Below, in pieces: positions 1 to 7,815 of a stretch of DNA of 64,000 bases. Below the pieces are notes generated by a model. It was not told where the DNA came from, made no database searches, and saw only the letters and a list, made by a program, of their open reading frames with translations. Numbering within the stretch: position 1 is the stretch's first letter; each line of letters starts with the position of its first letter. A program made the position numbers and the translations under genes. Source of the stretch: Neomoorella sulfitireducens (lineage in GTDB: Bacteria > Bacillota > DSM-521 > Neomoorellales > Neomoorellaceae); NCBI RefSeq assembly GCF_024733845.1, contig NZ_JANRHG010000011.1, forward strand, positions 30,627 to 94,626, written 5' to 3'.

Positions 1-678
1 CAGGTACTGGAAATACCACCCGTACCCAAACCTCAACCAGAACCTGAACCGCCCTCTCCCGCGGTGGAACCAGAACTTCCAGTTTACCGGGTGCAGCCCG
101 GGGATACCCTTTCCACCATTGCCCGGAGGTTTAATACTACCGTGAGGGCCATCTACGAAACTAACAGGCTTAACTCGGACGTCCTCATGCCCGGCCAGCC
201 CCTGTACATACCGGCTGGAAGGACGGAACCGGTGCCGGTAGCTGGTCCCCGGGGCGAGCAAAAACCGGGCTACGGTGAATTTTTGGCCTGGGACTGGTCG
301 CGCTGGATATATAACGTCGGTACGGTGGCTACTATTACCGACCTGGAAAGCGGCCTGTCTTTCCGTGTACGCCACCTGGGCGGCTCCAATCATGCTGATT
401 CAGAACCCCTGACAGCTGCCGACACAACCACTATGAAGCAAATTTTTAACGGTCGCTGGTCGTGGGACGCCCGGGCCATTTTACTTAAAGTGGGAGGTCG
501 CATCCTGGCAGCCTCCATGGCAGGCCAGCCCCACGGTGTGGAAACGATCCCGGACAATGATTTCCCCGGCCATTTTGACGTCTATTTCTGGAATAGCCGC
601 AGTCACAATACCAATGAGATCCAGCCCCGGCACCAGGCCAATGTCCTGCGTGCCGCCGGACTGGAGCAGGCTCCTTGA
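1..678 (+). CDS. LysM-domain cell-wall-associated protein, 5' end outside window
   Basis: The reading frame is open from base 1, so the gene begins upstream; a GTG at 64 is only an internal candidate start. The first ~20 codons are a Pro/Glu-rich linker. A LysM peptidoglycan-binding domain follows (VYRVQPGDTLSTIARRF through PGQPLYIP, about codons 28-75). The C-terminal ~135 residues form a compact domain with conserved-looking HLGGSNHADSEP and HFDVYFWNSRSH stretches, which I know only as a domain of unknown function in Firmicute LysM proteins. It probably acts at the cell wall. No signal peptide can be judged because the N-terminus is missing. Confidence 0.8.
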   Translation, partial: QVLEIPPVPKPQPEPEPPSPAVEPELPVYRVQPGDTLSTIARRFNTTVRAIYETNRLNSDVLMPGQPLYIPAGRTEPVPVAGPRGEQKPGYGEFLAWDWSRWIYNVGTVATITDLESGLSFRVRHLGGSNHADSEPLTAADTTTMKQIFNGRWSWDARAILLKVGGRILAASMAGQPHGVETIPDNDFPGHFDVYFWNSRSHNTNEIQPRHQANVLRAAGLEQAP

Positions 679-832
679 GAATATGAGCGAGCAAGCTGGC
701 TGAGTATCGGCGCAACCGGCTTTTTTACGCCAGCTCAGCCCTACGGTTTTTCCAGGTACTTTTAAACATCGGCAGGAATTAACCTAAAGAGGGCGAATTA
801 TAAATATTAGACCATTATAGTTATGAACCTTA

Positions 833-940
833 CTTCGTATATCCTCAGCAATACGGACTGAGGGTTTCTACCAGGCAACCGCAAATTGCCCGGCTACGAA
901 GTTAATCCTTCGTTGCCGGGCAACGGTTGCCTTAACTTTT
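833..940 (+). promoter_or_regulatory. Guanine-class purine riboswitch with alternative terminator-like hairpin
   Basis: The aptamer is 833-901. P1 is CTTCGTA (833-839) with TACGAAG (895-901). J1/2 is TATCC, L2 is AATACGG, J2/3 is GGGTTTCTA (862-870) and L3 is CCGCAAA. L2 GG and L3 CC can make the kissing contact. The nucleotide just before P1' is C (894), the guanine-class specificity base; adenine riboswitches have U. J1/2 departs from the usual UAAUC. Downstream bases 908-931 are complementary to 874-901 (CTTCG with CGAAG, CCGGGCAA with TTGCCCGG, CGGTTGCC with GGCAACCG) and are followed by TTAACTTTTAT. This competing hairpin would destroy P1 and P3, so ligand should turn expression on. That fits catabolic genes downstream. 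Confidence 0.9.
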
Positions 941-966
941 ATAACCGGCGCGAGGAGTGATTTCCT

Positions 967-2250
967 ATGGCAGTTATCGGTACATCCCCGCCCAGGGTAG
1001 ATGCCCGGTCCAAAGTCACCGGCCAGGCCATTTACCCTGCCGACCTTAATTTCCCGGGGATGATTTACGGCCGGGCCGTCCGCAGCCCCTACGCCCATGC
1101 CCGGATCGTCAGTATTGACACCTCAGCCGCCCTGGAGGTGCCGGGGGTCCTCTGCGTCCTGACTGCCCGGGACATTCCCGGCCATAACGGCCAGGGCGTA
1201 ATCTACCAGGACATGCCAGTCCTGGCCGGTGAAGAGGTGCGCTCGGTGAATGACGTCGTAGCCCTGGTGGGCGCCACCACCCCGGCCGCCGCCCGGGCCG
1301 GAGCGGCAAAAGTAAAGATAACCTACGAAGAACTGCCGGCCCTTCTGGACCCCCTGGAAGCTATTAAGCCGGGAGCGCCCCGGGTTCATCCCGACCGGGA
1401 CAATATTATTTACCACCTGCCCATCCGTAAAGGAAACGTGGAAGCCGGCTTTGCCGCTGCCGACGTTGTAGTGGAAAATACCTATCGCACCCAGCTCCTG
1501 GACCACGCCTTCCTCCAGCCGGAGGCCGCCGTGGCCCGGCTGGACGAGCGCGGTCACCTGGTAATTTATGTGGCCACCCAGTACGTCCACTGGGACCGGA
1601 CGGAAGTAGCCCGGGTGCTGGGCTGGAACCAGGACCGCATCCGCATTGTGGCCCCGGCGGTAGGCGGTGCCTTCGGCGGCCGGGAAGACATGACCCTGCA
1701 GACCCTGGTGGCCCTGCTGGCCGTGCATACTCGGCGGCCGGCAAAGATGGTCCTTACCAGGGAAGAATCTTTCCTGGCCCACAGCAAGCGCCACCCCATG
1801 ATCATGCGCTATAAGACTGGTGCCACCAGGGAGGGAAAGCTGACGGCCCTGGAAGTGGCAATAATCGGCGACAGCGGCGCCTACGCCTCCTGGGCCCCTA
1901 ACATCCTGCGCAAGGCCGCCATCCATGCCACCGGCCCTTACGTTATACCCAATGTCAAAATTGATGCCTACGCCGTCTACACCAACAATCCCTTTACCGG
2001 CGCCATGCGCGGCTTCGGCGCCACCCAGCCGCCCCTGGCTTATGAGAGCCAGATGGACGAACTGGCCGGCCGCCTGGGCATCCATCCTTTTACCATCCGC
2101 TGGCTCAATGCCTTCCGCCAGGGGGATGTAACCGCCACGGGCCAGGTCCTGGAAAGCAGCGTCGGTTTGACCGCAACCATGCTCCAGGCAGCCCGGGCCG
2201 CCGGCTGGTCCCTGGCAGAATTAATACCGGGAGGGATGGAGGATGAGTAA
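967..2250 (+). CDS. Molybdenum hydroxylase (xanthine dehydrogenase family), molybdopterin subunit, N-terminal half
   Basis: The 427-residue product matches the first half of a xanthine dehydrogenase/aldehyde oxidase large subunit. It has the start motif RVDARSKVTGQAIYPAD, the SPYAHA motif near residue 40, GGAFGGRED near residue 235 and the AMRGFGATQ motif near residue 345, all typical of cofactor and substrate contacts. Usual large subunits are about 750-780 aa; here the chain stops after the first molybdopterin-binding half and the rest is in the next ORF. The start ATG at 967 has GAGGAG upstream. No FAD or 2Fe-2S subunit genes lie beside it. The upstream guanine-type riboswitch suggests a purine substrate, which is inference. 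Confidence 0.85.
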   Translation: MAVIGTSPPRVDARSKVTGQAIYPADLNFPGMIYGRAVRSPYAHARIVSIDTSAALEVPGVLCVLTARDIPGHNGQGVIYQDMPVLAGEEVRSVNDVVALVGATTPAAARAGAAKVKITYEELPALLDPLEAIKPGAPRVHPDRDNIIYHLPIRKGNVEAGFAAADVVVENTYRTQLLDHAFLQPEAAVARLDERGHLVIYVATQYVHWDRTEVARVLGWNQDRIRIVAPAVGGAFGGREDMTLQTLVALLAVHTRRPAKMVLTREESFLAHSKRHPMIMRYKTGATREGKLTALEVAIIGDSGAYASWAPNILRKAAIHATGPYVIPNVKIDAYAVYTNNPFTGAMRGFGATQPPLAYESQMDELAGRLGIHPFTIRWLNAFRQGDVTATGQVLESSVGLTATMLQAARAAGWSLAELIPGGMEDE

Positions 2251-3247
2251 AAAACGCGGTACCGGCATGGCCTGTATTTTCTATGGAACGGGCTATGGCA
2301 ACGGTTTTCCCGATGTTTCTACGGCCACTGTTGAGATTCACGATGACGGCACGGCCACGGTGCACAGCGGTGCTGTGGACTGCGGCCAGGGTTCCAGTAC
2401 CATCCTGGCCCAGATTGCCGCCGAGGAGCTGGGGATACCCTATGAATGGGTAACGGTGATCACCGCCGATACCGATACCACTCCCGATGCCGGTACGACG
2501 GCGGCCACGCGCCAGACCTATGCCTCGGGTAACGCCGTTAAAATAGCCTGCCGCCAGGCCAGGGACGTCCTGTTTGAACATACCCGCACCCTCTTAGGTG
2601 TCAATACCATTGCCGGCCTGGCGGCCCGGGAAGGGATAATTTACGTCAGGGGTTATCCCCGGAAGCAGATATCCTATTCGGAAGCAGCCGCCCGGGCGCG
2701 CCTGGCCGGTTGCCGCCTGGTAGGTCAGGGAACCTTCGTCACCCATACCACGGCCGTCGATCCGGAAACCGGCCAGGGGGCACCCTACTGGCCCTACGCC
2801 TTCGCCACCCAGATTGCGGAGGTAGAAGTGGATACGGAAACAGGGGAAGTACGGGTTTTAAAGCTGATAGCCGCCCATGACGTCGGCCGGGCCGTGAATC
2901 GCCTCGGGGTAGAAGGCCAGATTGAAGGCGGCATCGCCCAGGGACTGGGCATGGCCCTCCTGGAAAAGGTTCACCTGCAGCAGGGCCGCATCGTCAATAA
3001 CTCTTTTTCCACGTATCTCATTCCCACCGTCCTGGATATGCCCGAGATCCAGCCCCTGATTATAGAAAGCAATGAACCCACCGGTCCCTACGGCGCCAAA
3101 GGGGTGGGTGAGCCCGCCACCATCCCCACCGTGCCCGCCATCATCAATGCCATATACAATGCCGTAGGAGTTCGCATCAGGGAGTTGCCGGTTACCCCGG
3201 AAAAAATCCTGGCCGCCCTGCGGGAAAAAGAAGGAGGAAAGAAATGA
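2243..3247 (+). CDS. Molybdenum hydroxylase, molybdopterin subunit, C-terminal half
   Basis: The 334-residue product continues the molybdopterin subunit. It includes AVDCGQGSSTILAQIAAEE (a cofactor-binding loop) and GPYGAKGVGEPATIP, where the Glu of GVGE is the family's catalytic base. Its ATG overlaps the stop of the previous ORF by 8 bases (ATGAGTAA), and GGGAGGGATGGAGG lies just upstream. Translation could therefore restart by coupling, giving a two-chain subunit. A frameshift in a once single gene is the alternative. The active-site Glu is present, so the second half is not decayed. Confidence 0.85.
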   Translation: MSKKRGTGMACIFYGTGYGNGFPDVSTATVEIHDDGTATVHSGAVDCGQGSSTILAQIAAEELGIPYEWVTVITADTDTTPDAGTTAATRQTYASGNAVKIACRQARDVLFEHTRTLLGVNTIAGLAAREGIIYVRGYPRKQISYSEAAARARLAGCRLVGQGTFVTHTTAVDPETGQGAPYWPYAFATQIAEVEVDTETGEVRVLKLIAAHDVGRAVNRLGVEGQIEGGIAQGLGMALLEKVHLQQGRIVNNSFSTYLIPTVLDMPEIQPLIIESNEPTGPYGAKGVGEPATIPTVPAIINAIYNAVGVRIRELPVTPEKILAALREKEGGKK

Positions 3248-4569
3248 GTATTTTAATCAAGAACGGCACCCTGGTTACTATGAATCCCCGGAGGGAAGTT
3301 TTCCAGGGAGATATCTATATTGAAGGCGACCGCATCGCCGCCATCGGCAATACTCCGGCCACCGCCTGCCGGGTTATCGACGCCGCGGGCCAGCTGGTCA
3401 TCCCCGGTCTAATCCAGCCCCATATCCACCTCTGCCAGTCCCTTTTTCGCGGTCGCGCCGACGATATGGAACTCCTGGACTGGCTGCGCCTGCGCATCTG
3501 GCCCCTAGAGGGCGCCCACGATGCCGATTCCCTTTATTATTCTGCCCTTCTGGGTATCGGCGAACTTTTTTTAAGCGGCACCACGACAATCGTTGACATG
3601 GAGACCGTCCATCATACCGGGGCGGCCATTGAAGCTATTGCCGCAAGCGGCATCCGGGCCCTTACCGGCAAGGTAATGATGGACTTTGGCGAGGACGTCC
3701 CGGACAGCCTTAAAGAAACAACGGCGGCTTCCCTTAAAGAAAGCGTCGAACTGCTGGAGAAATGGCACGGCTACGATAACGGCCGCATCCAGTACTCCTT
3801 TGCGCCCCGCTTTGTAGTCTCCTGCACCGAAGACTTATTATTAGAAGTCCGGGATCTCGCCCGCCATTACGGCGTTAAAATCCACACCCACGCTTCCGAA
3901 AACCGGGGGGAATGCGCCCTGGTGGAAAAACTCCACAAGCGGCGCAACGTCCTTTACCTGGATGATATCGGCCTCACCGGCCCCGGCCTCATCCTGGTCC
4001 ACTGTATCTGGCTAAGTGAAGAGGAGAAGGATATCCTGGCGCGCACCGGGACGAAAGTGGTTCACTGCCCTTCGTCCAATTTAAAAATGGCTTCCGGTAT
4101 CTGCCCGGTGCCGGATCTTTTGAGGCGGGGGACGGTAGTGTCCTTGGCCGCCGACGGCGCCCCCTGCAATAACAACCTGGACGCCTTTATGGAAATGCGA
4201 CTGGCGGCCTTAATCCAGAAACCCCTCCACGGACCTACCGCCATGCCGGCACCTCTGGTCTTTGAAATGGCCACCCTAGGCGGGGCCCGGGCCGTAGGCA
4301 TGGAAAAGGAAATTGGTAGCCTGGAGGTGGGGAAGAAGGCCGACCTGGCCCTGGTTTCCCTGGAGGGCCTCCATACCCAGCCGGCGGACGGCATCGACAT
4401 CTACACCCAGCTGGTCTACCAGGCCAGGGGTACGGATGTTACTTTGACCATGGTCGACGGTAGAATTGTCATGGAGAATAGGCAATTGCAAACCATTGAT
4501 GCCAACGAAGTCCGGAAAAAGGCCAGTGAAGCCGTCCGGCGCGTCGCCCGCAGGGCCGGGCTGGCATAG
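3244..4569 (+). CDS. Amidohydrolase, deaminase type (MtaD/SsnA/8-oxoguanine deaminase-like)
   Basis: The 441-residue protein belongs to the metal-dependent amidohydrolase superfamily. It has an N-terminal beta domain (MSILIKNGTLVTMN), the metal motif QPHIHLCQ near residue 60, a metal His in IHTHASE near 215, HCIWLS near 255, HCPSSNLKM near 277 and ADGAPCNNN near 305. This layout is that of cytosine/guanine/adenosine-type aminohydrolases. It overlaps the molybdenum hydroxylase stop by ATGA, so the genes are translationally coupled. A likely role is hydrolytic deamination of a purine or related N-heterocycle in the same pathway. S-adenosylhomocysteine deaminase is a possible alternative. Confidence 0.8.
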   Translation: MSILIKNGTLVTMNPRREVFQGDIYIEGDRIAAIGNTPATACRVIDAAGQLVIPGLIQPHIHLCQSLFRGRADDMELLDWLRLRIWPLEGAHDADSLYYSALLGIGELFLSGTTTIVDMETVHHTGAAIEAIAASGIRALTGKVMMDFGEDVPDSLKETTAASLKESVELLEKWHGYDNGRIQYSFAPRFVVSCTEDLLLEVRDLARHYGVKIHTHASENRGECALVEKLHKRRNVLYLDDIGLTGPGLILVHCIWLSEEEKDILARTGTKVVHCPSSNLKMASGICPVPDLLRRGTVVSLAADGAPCNNNLDAFMEMRLAALIQKPLHGPTAMPAPLVFEMATLGGARAVGMEKEIGSLEVGKKADLALVSLEGLHTQPADGIDIYTQLVYQARGTDVTLTMVDGRIVMENRQLQTIDANEVRKKASEAVRRVARRAGLA

Positions 4570-4596
4570 CATGCCGTAAAGAGCATCAAAAACCCA

Positions 4597-4625
4597 TGGA
4601 CATAACCTGCGGGTTATGCTAAAAT
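4597..4625 (+). promoter_or_regulatory. Sigma-A-type promoter of the cobalamin-riboswitch operon
   Basis: TGGACA (4597-4602) and TAAAAT (4620-4625) are spaced by 17 bases, with a TGC extended -10 before the hexamer. It lies about 15-20 bases before the start of the cobalamin aptamer. Confidence 0.6.
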
Positions 4626-4640
4626 AATCCTAAAATGAAT

Positions 4641-4800
4641 ATGTTCCAGGCAAATCCGGGAAGTCAGTGCAAAGCTGACACGGTCCCGCCACTGTAAGGA
4701 GGAGCGAGGCACCATCATGCCACTGGGTAACACCTGGGAAGGCGGTGCGATAGCTATGATCCCGAGTCAGGATACCGGTTGCCGGGGAAACCTTTACCCC
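4641..4800 (+). promoter_or_regulatory. Cobalamin (B12) riboswitch
   Basis: The sequence carries the class core in order: GGCAAATCCGGGAAGTCAG, a short stem-loop (GTCAGTGCAAAGCTGAC), CCCGCCACTGTAAG, GCCACTGGG, CCTGGGAAGGCGG, and the B12 box around 4762-4785 (CCGAGTCAGGATACCGG). It leads into cobK-cbiMNQO, so adenosylcobalamin or a related corrinoid should repress corrin synthesis and cobalt uptake. The leader is long: ~290 bases separate the aptamer from a hairpin at 5088-5109. I see several short stems in 4800-5087 (for example CCACC/GGTGG around 5020-5049 and the palindrome AGGCATGCCT at 5057-5066) but no second aptamer that I recognise. Confidence 0.92.
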
Positions 4801-5087
4801 TACGATGGATAGGGGGTGGTTGGCCAGAATTATGGCAAGCATACCCTCTGCTGATGTAGGAGCAGGGGGTTTTAAATTGCATAGCGATGGGTGCGCGGTC
4901 TCGAGAAGACCGGGCTTAAATTTCGCCGCCGGCAGGGGAGAGGTTGGGCAAAACGCCGCCTGGAAACGGTAACTTGCCGCAACCGATGATGCCCGGCCAA
5001 CAGGCCAGCCTGTCTTGAGCCCACCAGGGTCAAAACCCCGGGGAGGTGGTTTACTTAGGCATGCCTGTTTTAGCGGCACCACCGGCG

Positions 5088-5120
5088 TCCCCGGCAAAAC
5101 AGCCGGGGATTTAAATTTCT
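5088..5120 (+). terminator. Terminator-like hairpin before cobK (riboswitch expression platform)
   Basis: TCCCCGGC (5088-5095) and GCCGGGGA (5102-5109) form an 8 bp stem with a 6-base loop, followed by TTTAAATTTCT. It sits just before the RBS of cobK. A GGGGA stretch at about 5040-5044 could pair with TCCCC and act as an antiterminator. The U-tract is interrupted, so efficiency is uncertain. Confidence 0.6.
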
Positions 5121-5139
5121 ATGGGGAGGATACTGCCTT

Positions 5140-5913
5140 TTGATTTTAGTAGTGGGGAGTACCGGCGAGGGAAGGCAGTTAATACGTAACCTGCGGCAGG
5201 AAGGCTACGAGGTTGCCACCTGGACCGACAGCGCCTACGGCAAACAGCTGGCCCGGCAGGATGGGGCGACGTTAATTTTAACAGCTCCTTTAACGGAAGG
5301 TAATTTAGCCTCCCTGGAAGGTGGCCGGCAGCTGGAAGCAGTGATAGACGCTACCCTTCCCTATCCCAGCCAGCTTTCCCGGATCCTGGAGGCCTGGTGC
5401 CGGCAAAAATCTTTACTTTACCTGCGTTTTTTACGGCCAGAAACAAAATTGCCCCACGACCGCCTTATTTCCCAGGTGGCAACCTGGGAAGAAGCCGCCC
5501 GGGCTGCCGCCAGGCTTGGAGAGACAATCTTTTTAACTACAGGTACTAACAACCTGGAAGTATTTATTAACAACCCCCTGCTTAAAGGTAAACGTATCGT
5601 GGTAAGGGTGTTGCCTGAACACCGGGTAATTAAAAAGTGCCAGGATCTGGGCTTGACGCCCCGCGACATCATCGCCATGCAGGGGCCTTTTTCCAAAGAA
5701 ATGAACAAGATCATGTTTAAGACCTATAAGGCCGGTGTTATCGTCACCCGGGATGCCGGCCCGGCCGGCGGTACTGAAGCCAAAATTGCCGCCGCCCTGG
5801 CCCTGAGGATTCCGGTAGTGTTAATTAAGCGGCCTTCTATCCAGTACCTTCATCCTGTTGACACAGTTGAGGAAGCTATTGCCCTGCTAAAAAAGATGTT
5901 ACCCAAAAAATAG
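5140..5913 (+). CDS. cobK: Precorrin-6A (cobalt-precorrin-6A) reductase
   Basis: The 257-residue protein starts at TTG with GGGGAGGA nine bases upstream. The N-terminus MILVVGSTGEGRQL is a nucleotide-binding loop of the CobK/CbiJ family. IDATLPYPSQLS near residue 70, the HR(V) region near 165, MQGPFSKEMN near 185 and TRDAGPAGGTEAKIAAA near 205-220 are family signatures. It reduces the corrin macrocycle with NADPH in the cytosol. It is first in the riboswitch-controlled operon with cobalt-uptake genes. Anaerobes use the cobalt-containing substrate, so cbiJ is an equivalent name. Confidence 0.9.
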   Translation: MILVVGSTGEGRQLIRNLRQEGYEVATWTDSAYGKQLARQDGATLILTAPLTEGNLASLEGGRQLEAVIDATLPYPSQLSRILEAWCRQKSLLYLRFLRPETKLPHDRLISQVATWEEAARAAARLGETIFLTTGTNNLEVFINNPLLKGKRIVVRVLPEHRVIKKCQDLGLTPRDIIAMQGPFSKEMNKIMFKTYKAGVIVTRDAGPAGGTEAKIAAALALRIPVVLIKRPSIQYLHPVDTVEEAIALLKKMLPKK

Positions 5914-5934
5914 CATCCTGAGGGGGTACATAGA

Positions 5935-6714
5935 GTGTTTCGTCGTACATCCATAATATTTATATTTTTCCTGCTGGCCATGGTCATGCTGAACCGGCCG
6001 GCATATGCCATGCACATCGCCGAAGGATTCCTTCCTTTTAACTGGGCCGCCGCCTGGTTTATCGTCGTGTTGCCCTTCTGGTTCTGGGGCCTGCGGTCCA
6101 TCCGGCAGACTGTTAAAAGCAATCCCGGCCTGAAAATGCTTCTAGGCCTGGCCGGTGCCTATGCCTTTGTCCTTTCGGCCCTGAAGATTCCTTCAGTAAC
6201 CGGCAGCTGTTCCCATCCCACTGGGGTGGGCCTGGGGGCCATCCTCTTTGGCCCGGCAGCCATGAGTATCCTGGGTGGTATCGTCCTCCTTTTCCAGGCC
6301 CTCCTGCTGGCCCATGGGGGCTTGAGCACCCTGGGAGCCAATACCTTTTCCATGGCCGTGGTGGGTCCTTTTGTGGCCTACAGCCTTTACCGCCTGGTAC
6401 GGAGGCTCAATGGCTCAATGCCCGTAGCCGTTTTCCTGGCCGCCACCCTGGGTGACCTGATGACCTATGTCACCACTTCCCTGCAGTTGGCCCTGGCCTT
6501 TCCGGCCCAACCCGGAGGGGTACTGGCTTCCATGCTAAAATTTATAGGCATTTTTGCCGTTACCCAGCTACCCCTGGCCGTCAGCGAAGGTATCTTAACG
6601 GTCATCGTTTTTAACTTGCTGGCCGCTTACAATAAAAACGAACTGCAGGAACTGTCGATTTTAGACAACAAATCCCTGGCGATGGGCGACCGTAAACTGG
6701 AGGTGTGCAAATAG
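5935..6714 (+). CDS. cbiM: Cobalt ECF transporter, substrate-binding membrane component CbiM
   Basis: The 259-residue protein starts at GTG after a GAGGGGG RBS. A cleavable N-terminal signal ([19 protein letters not shown] ... AYA) precedes the diagnostic mature start MHIAEGFLP, whose Met-His N-terminus binds the metal. It contains about six further hydrophobic segments and [13 protein letters not shown], another CbiM hallmark. It forms the S-component of the CbiMNQO cobalt importer. Placement in the B12-controlled operon supports cobalt rather than nickel. Confidence 0.95.
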   Translation: MFRRTSIIFIFFLLAMVMLNRPAYAMHIAEGFLPFNWAAAWFIVVLPFWFWGLRSIRQTVKSNPGLKMLLGLAGAYAFVLSALKIPSVTGSCSHPTGVGLGAILFGPAAMSILGGIVLLFQALLLAHGGLSTLGANTFSMAVVGPFVAYSLYRLVRRLNGSMPVAVFLAATLGDLMTYVTTSLQLALAFPAQPGGVLASMLKFIGIFAVTQLPLAVSEGILTVIVFNLLAAYNKNELQELSILDNKSLAMGDRKLEVCK

Positions 6715-7001
6715 TGAGCAACGCCCAGAAAAATCTTTTCTTGCTCCTTATCGTTATGCTCCTGGCAGCAGCACCCCTTTTCATGCACCGCAGCGGGGAG
6801 TTTGCCGGTGCTGACGATCAAGCGGAAGAGGCCATTAGCCAGATCCGGCCCGATTATGAACCCTGGTTTAAACCTGTCTGGGAACCCCCTAGCGGGGAAG
6901 TAGAATCCTTTCTTTTTGCCGCCCAGGCCGCCATTGGCAGCGGTATTGTCTGCTATTACCTGGGTTACAGCAAAGGTAAGAAACAGCAGGAGCAAAAGTA
7001 A
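6714..7001 (+). CDS. cbiN: Cobalt ECF transporter accessory protein CbiN
   Basis: This small protein (95 aa from GTG 6714) has two membrane segments: LFLLLIVMLLAAAPLF near the N-terminus and a second near residues 65-85. Between them is a short outer loop with the typical FAGADDQAEEAI and PWFKPVWEPPSGEVES stretches. I prefer GTG 6714 over GTG 6705 because GGAGG at 6699-6703 is then correctly spaced. The gene then overlaps the last base of cbiM. CbiN assists metal loading into CbiM. Confidence 0.9.
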   Translation: MSNAQKNLFLLLIVMLLAAAPLFMHRSGEFAGADDQAEEAISQIRPDYEPWFKPVWEPPSGEVESFLFAAQAAIGSGIVCYYLGYSKGKKQQEQK

Positions 7002-7769
7002 ATGTTCAGGCTTGACCAGTATGCCTACAACAACCGGCTGCAAAAGGTCCACCCGGGCGAAAAAGTAGCCTTCGCCCTGGTAACCCTGCTGATCGTCCTG
7101 GCGGCACCACGGCCGTTAATTGCGGCCCTTGTCATTGTCATGATGGCCGGGGCCGCCACAGTAATCGCCGGTATCCCGTTCAGGTTCTACCTGAAGCTAA
7201 TGCTGGTGCCCTTTTCCTTTTTGGCGGCCAGCGCAACCATGATCGCCCTCACCATTTCCCACCAGCCCCAGGCCGGCCTCAGGGGCGTTACCATCTGGGG
7301 CTGGACACTGGGGGTTACCCCCGAAGGTCTGTATCTCGCCGCCAGGGTTTTGCTTAAATCCCTGGGGGCCACCGCCTGTCTTTATTTTCTGTCCCTAACG
7401 ACCCCTGTGGTGGATATCCTGGCCGTCCTCAGGCGAGCCCGTGTCCCGGCCTTGCTGCTGGATTTAATTACCCTGACCTACCGCTTTATTTTTGTGTTGC
7501 TGGCGACCGTCAACGACACTTATACCGCCCAGGTTTCCCGCCTGGGCTATGCTTCCCTGTGCAGTTCCTACCGTTCCCTGGGACAGCTTGCAGCCAGCCT
7601 TTTTATCAAGACCTACCGCCGTTCCCAGGAATTATTTACTGCCCTGACGGCCCGGGGCTACCAGGAAGAGCTAGTTGTCCTGGAAACTGTTTATCCTTTC
7701 TCGTGGACCTTTTTGTGTCTGGGCGCTCTTTTTGACCTATTCCTCTTTTTTTTAATGCTGCTAACATGA
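7002..7769 (+). CDS. cbiQ: Cobalt ECF transporter T component CbiQ
   Basis: The 255-residue integral membrane protein starts with ATG directly after the cbiN stop. The N-terminus (FRLDQYAYNNRLQKVHPGEKV) is typical of CbiQ. About five hydrophobic helices follow. The cytoplasmic coupling region includes AARVLLKSLGA near 110-120 and SQELFTALTARGY near 210-222, the second matching the Ala-Arg-Gly coupling helix that docks on the CbiO ATPase. It transmits ATP-driven motion to CbiM. Confidence 0.93.
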   Translation: MFRLDQYAYNNRLQKVHPGEKVAFALVTLLIVLAAPRPLIAALVIVMMAGAATVIAGIPFRFYLKLMLVPFSFLAASATMIALTISHQPQAGLRGVTIWGWTLGVTPEGLYLAARVLLKSLGATACLYFLSLTTPVVDILAVLRRARVPALLLDLITLTYRFIFVLLATVNDTYTAQVSRLGYASLCSSYRSLGQLAASLFIKTYRRSQELFTALTARGYQEELVVLETVYPFSWTFLCLGALFDLFLFFLMLLT

Positions 7770-7815
7770 AAACGGTCAGTCCTTTTATCAATTCCGGCTA
7801 GCGGAGGTGGACCCC

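Noticed and set aside
1123..2085. Long minus-strand ORF opposite the molybdenum hydroxylase
   Set aside because: It is a shadow of the GC-rich plus-strand gene; it lacks an RBS and recognisable domains.
4860..5010. Possible second, tandem cobalamin aptamer
   Set aside because: The GCCACTG, GGGAAGG and B12-box blocks are absent; only unrelated stems are visible.
4630..5097. 155-codon minus-strand ORF in the cobalamin leader
   Set aside because: It overlaps the cobalamin aptamer and structured platform and has no protein-like motifs.
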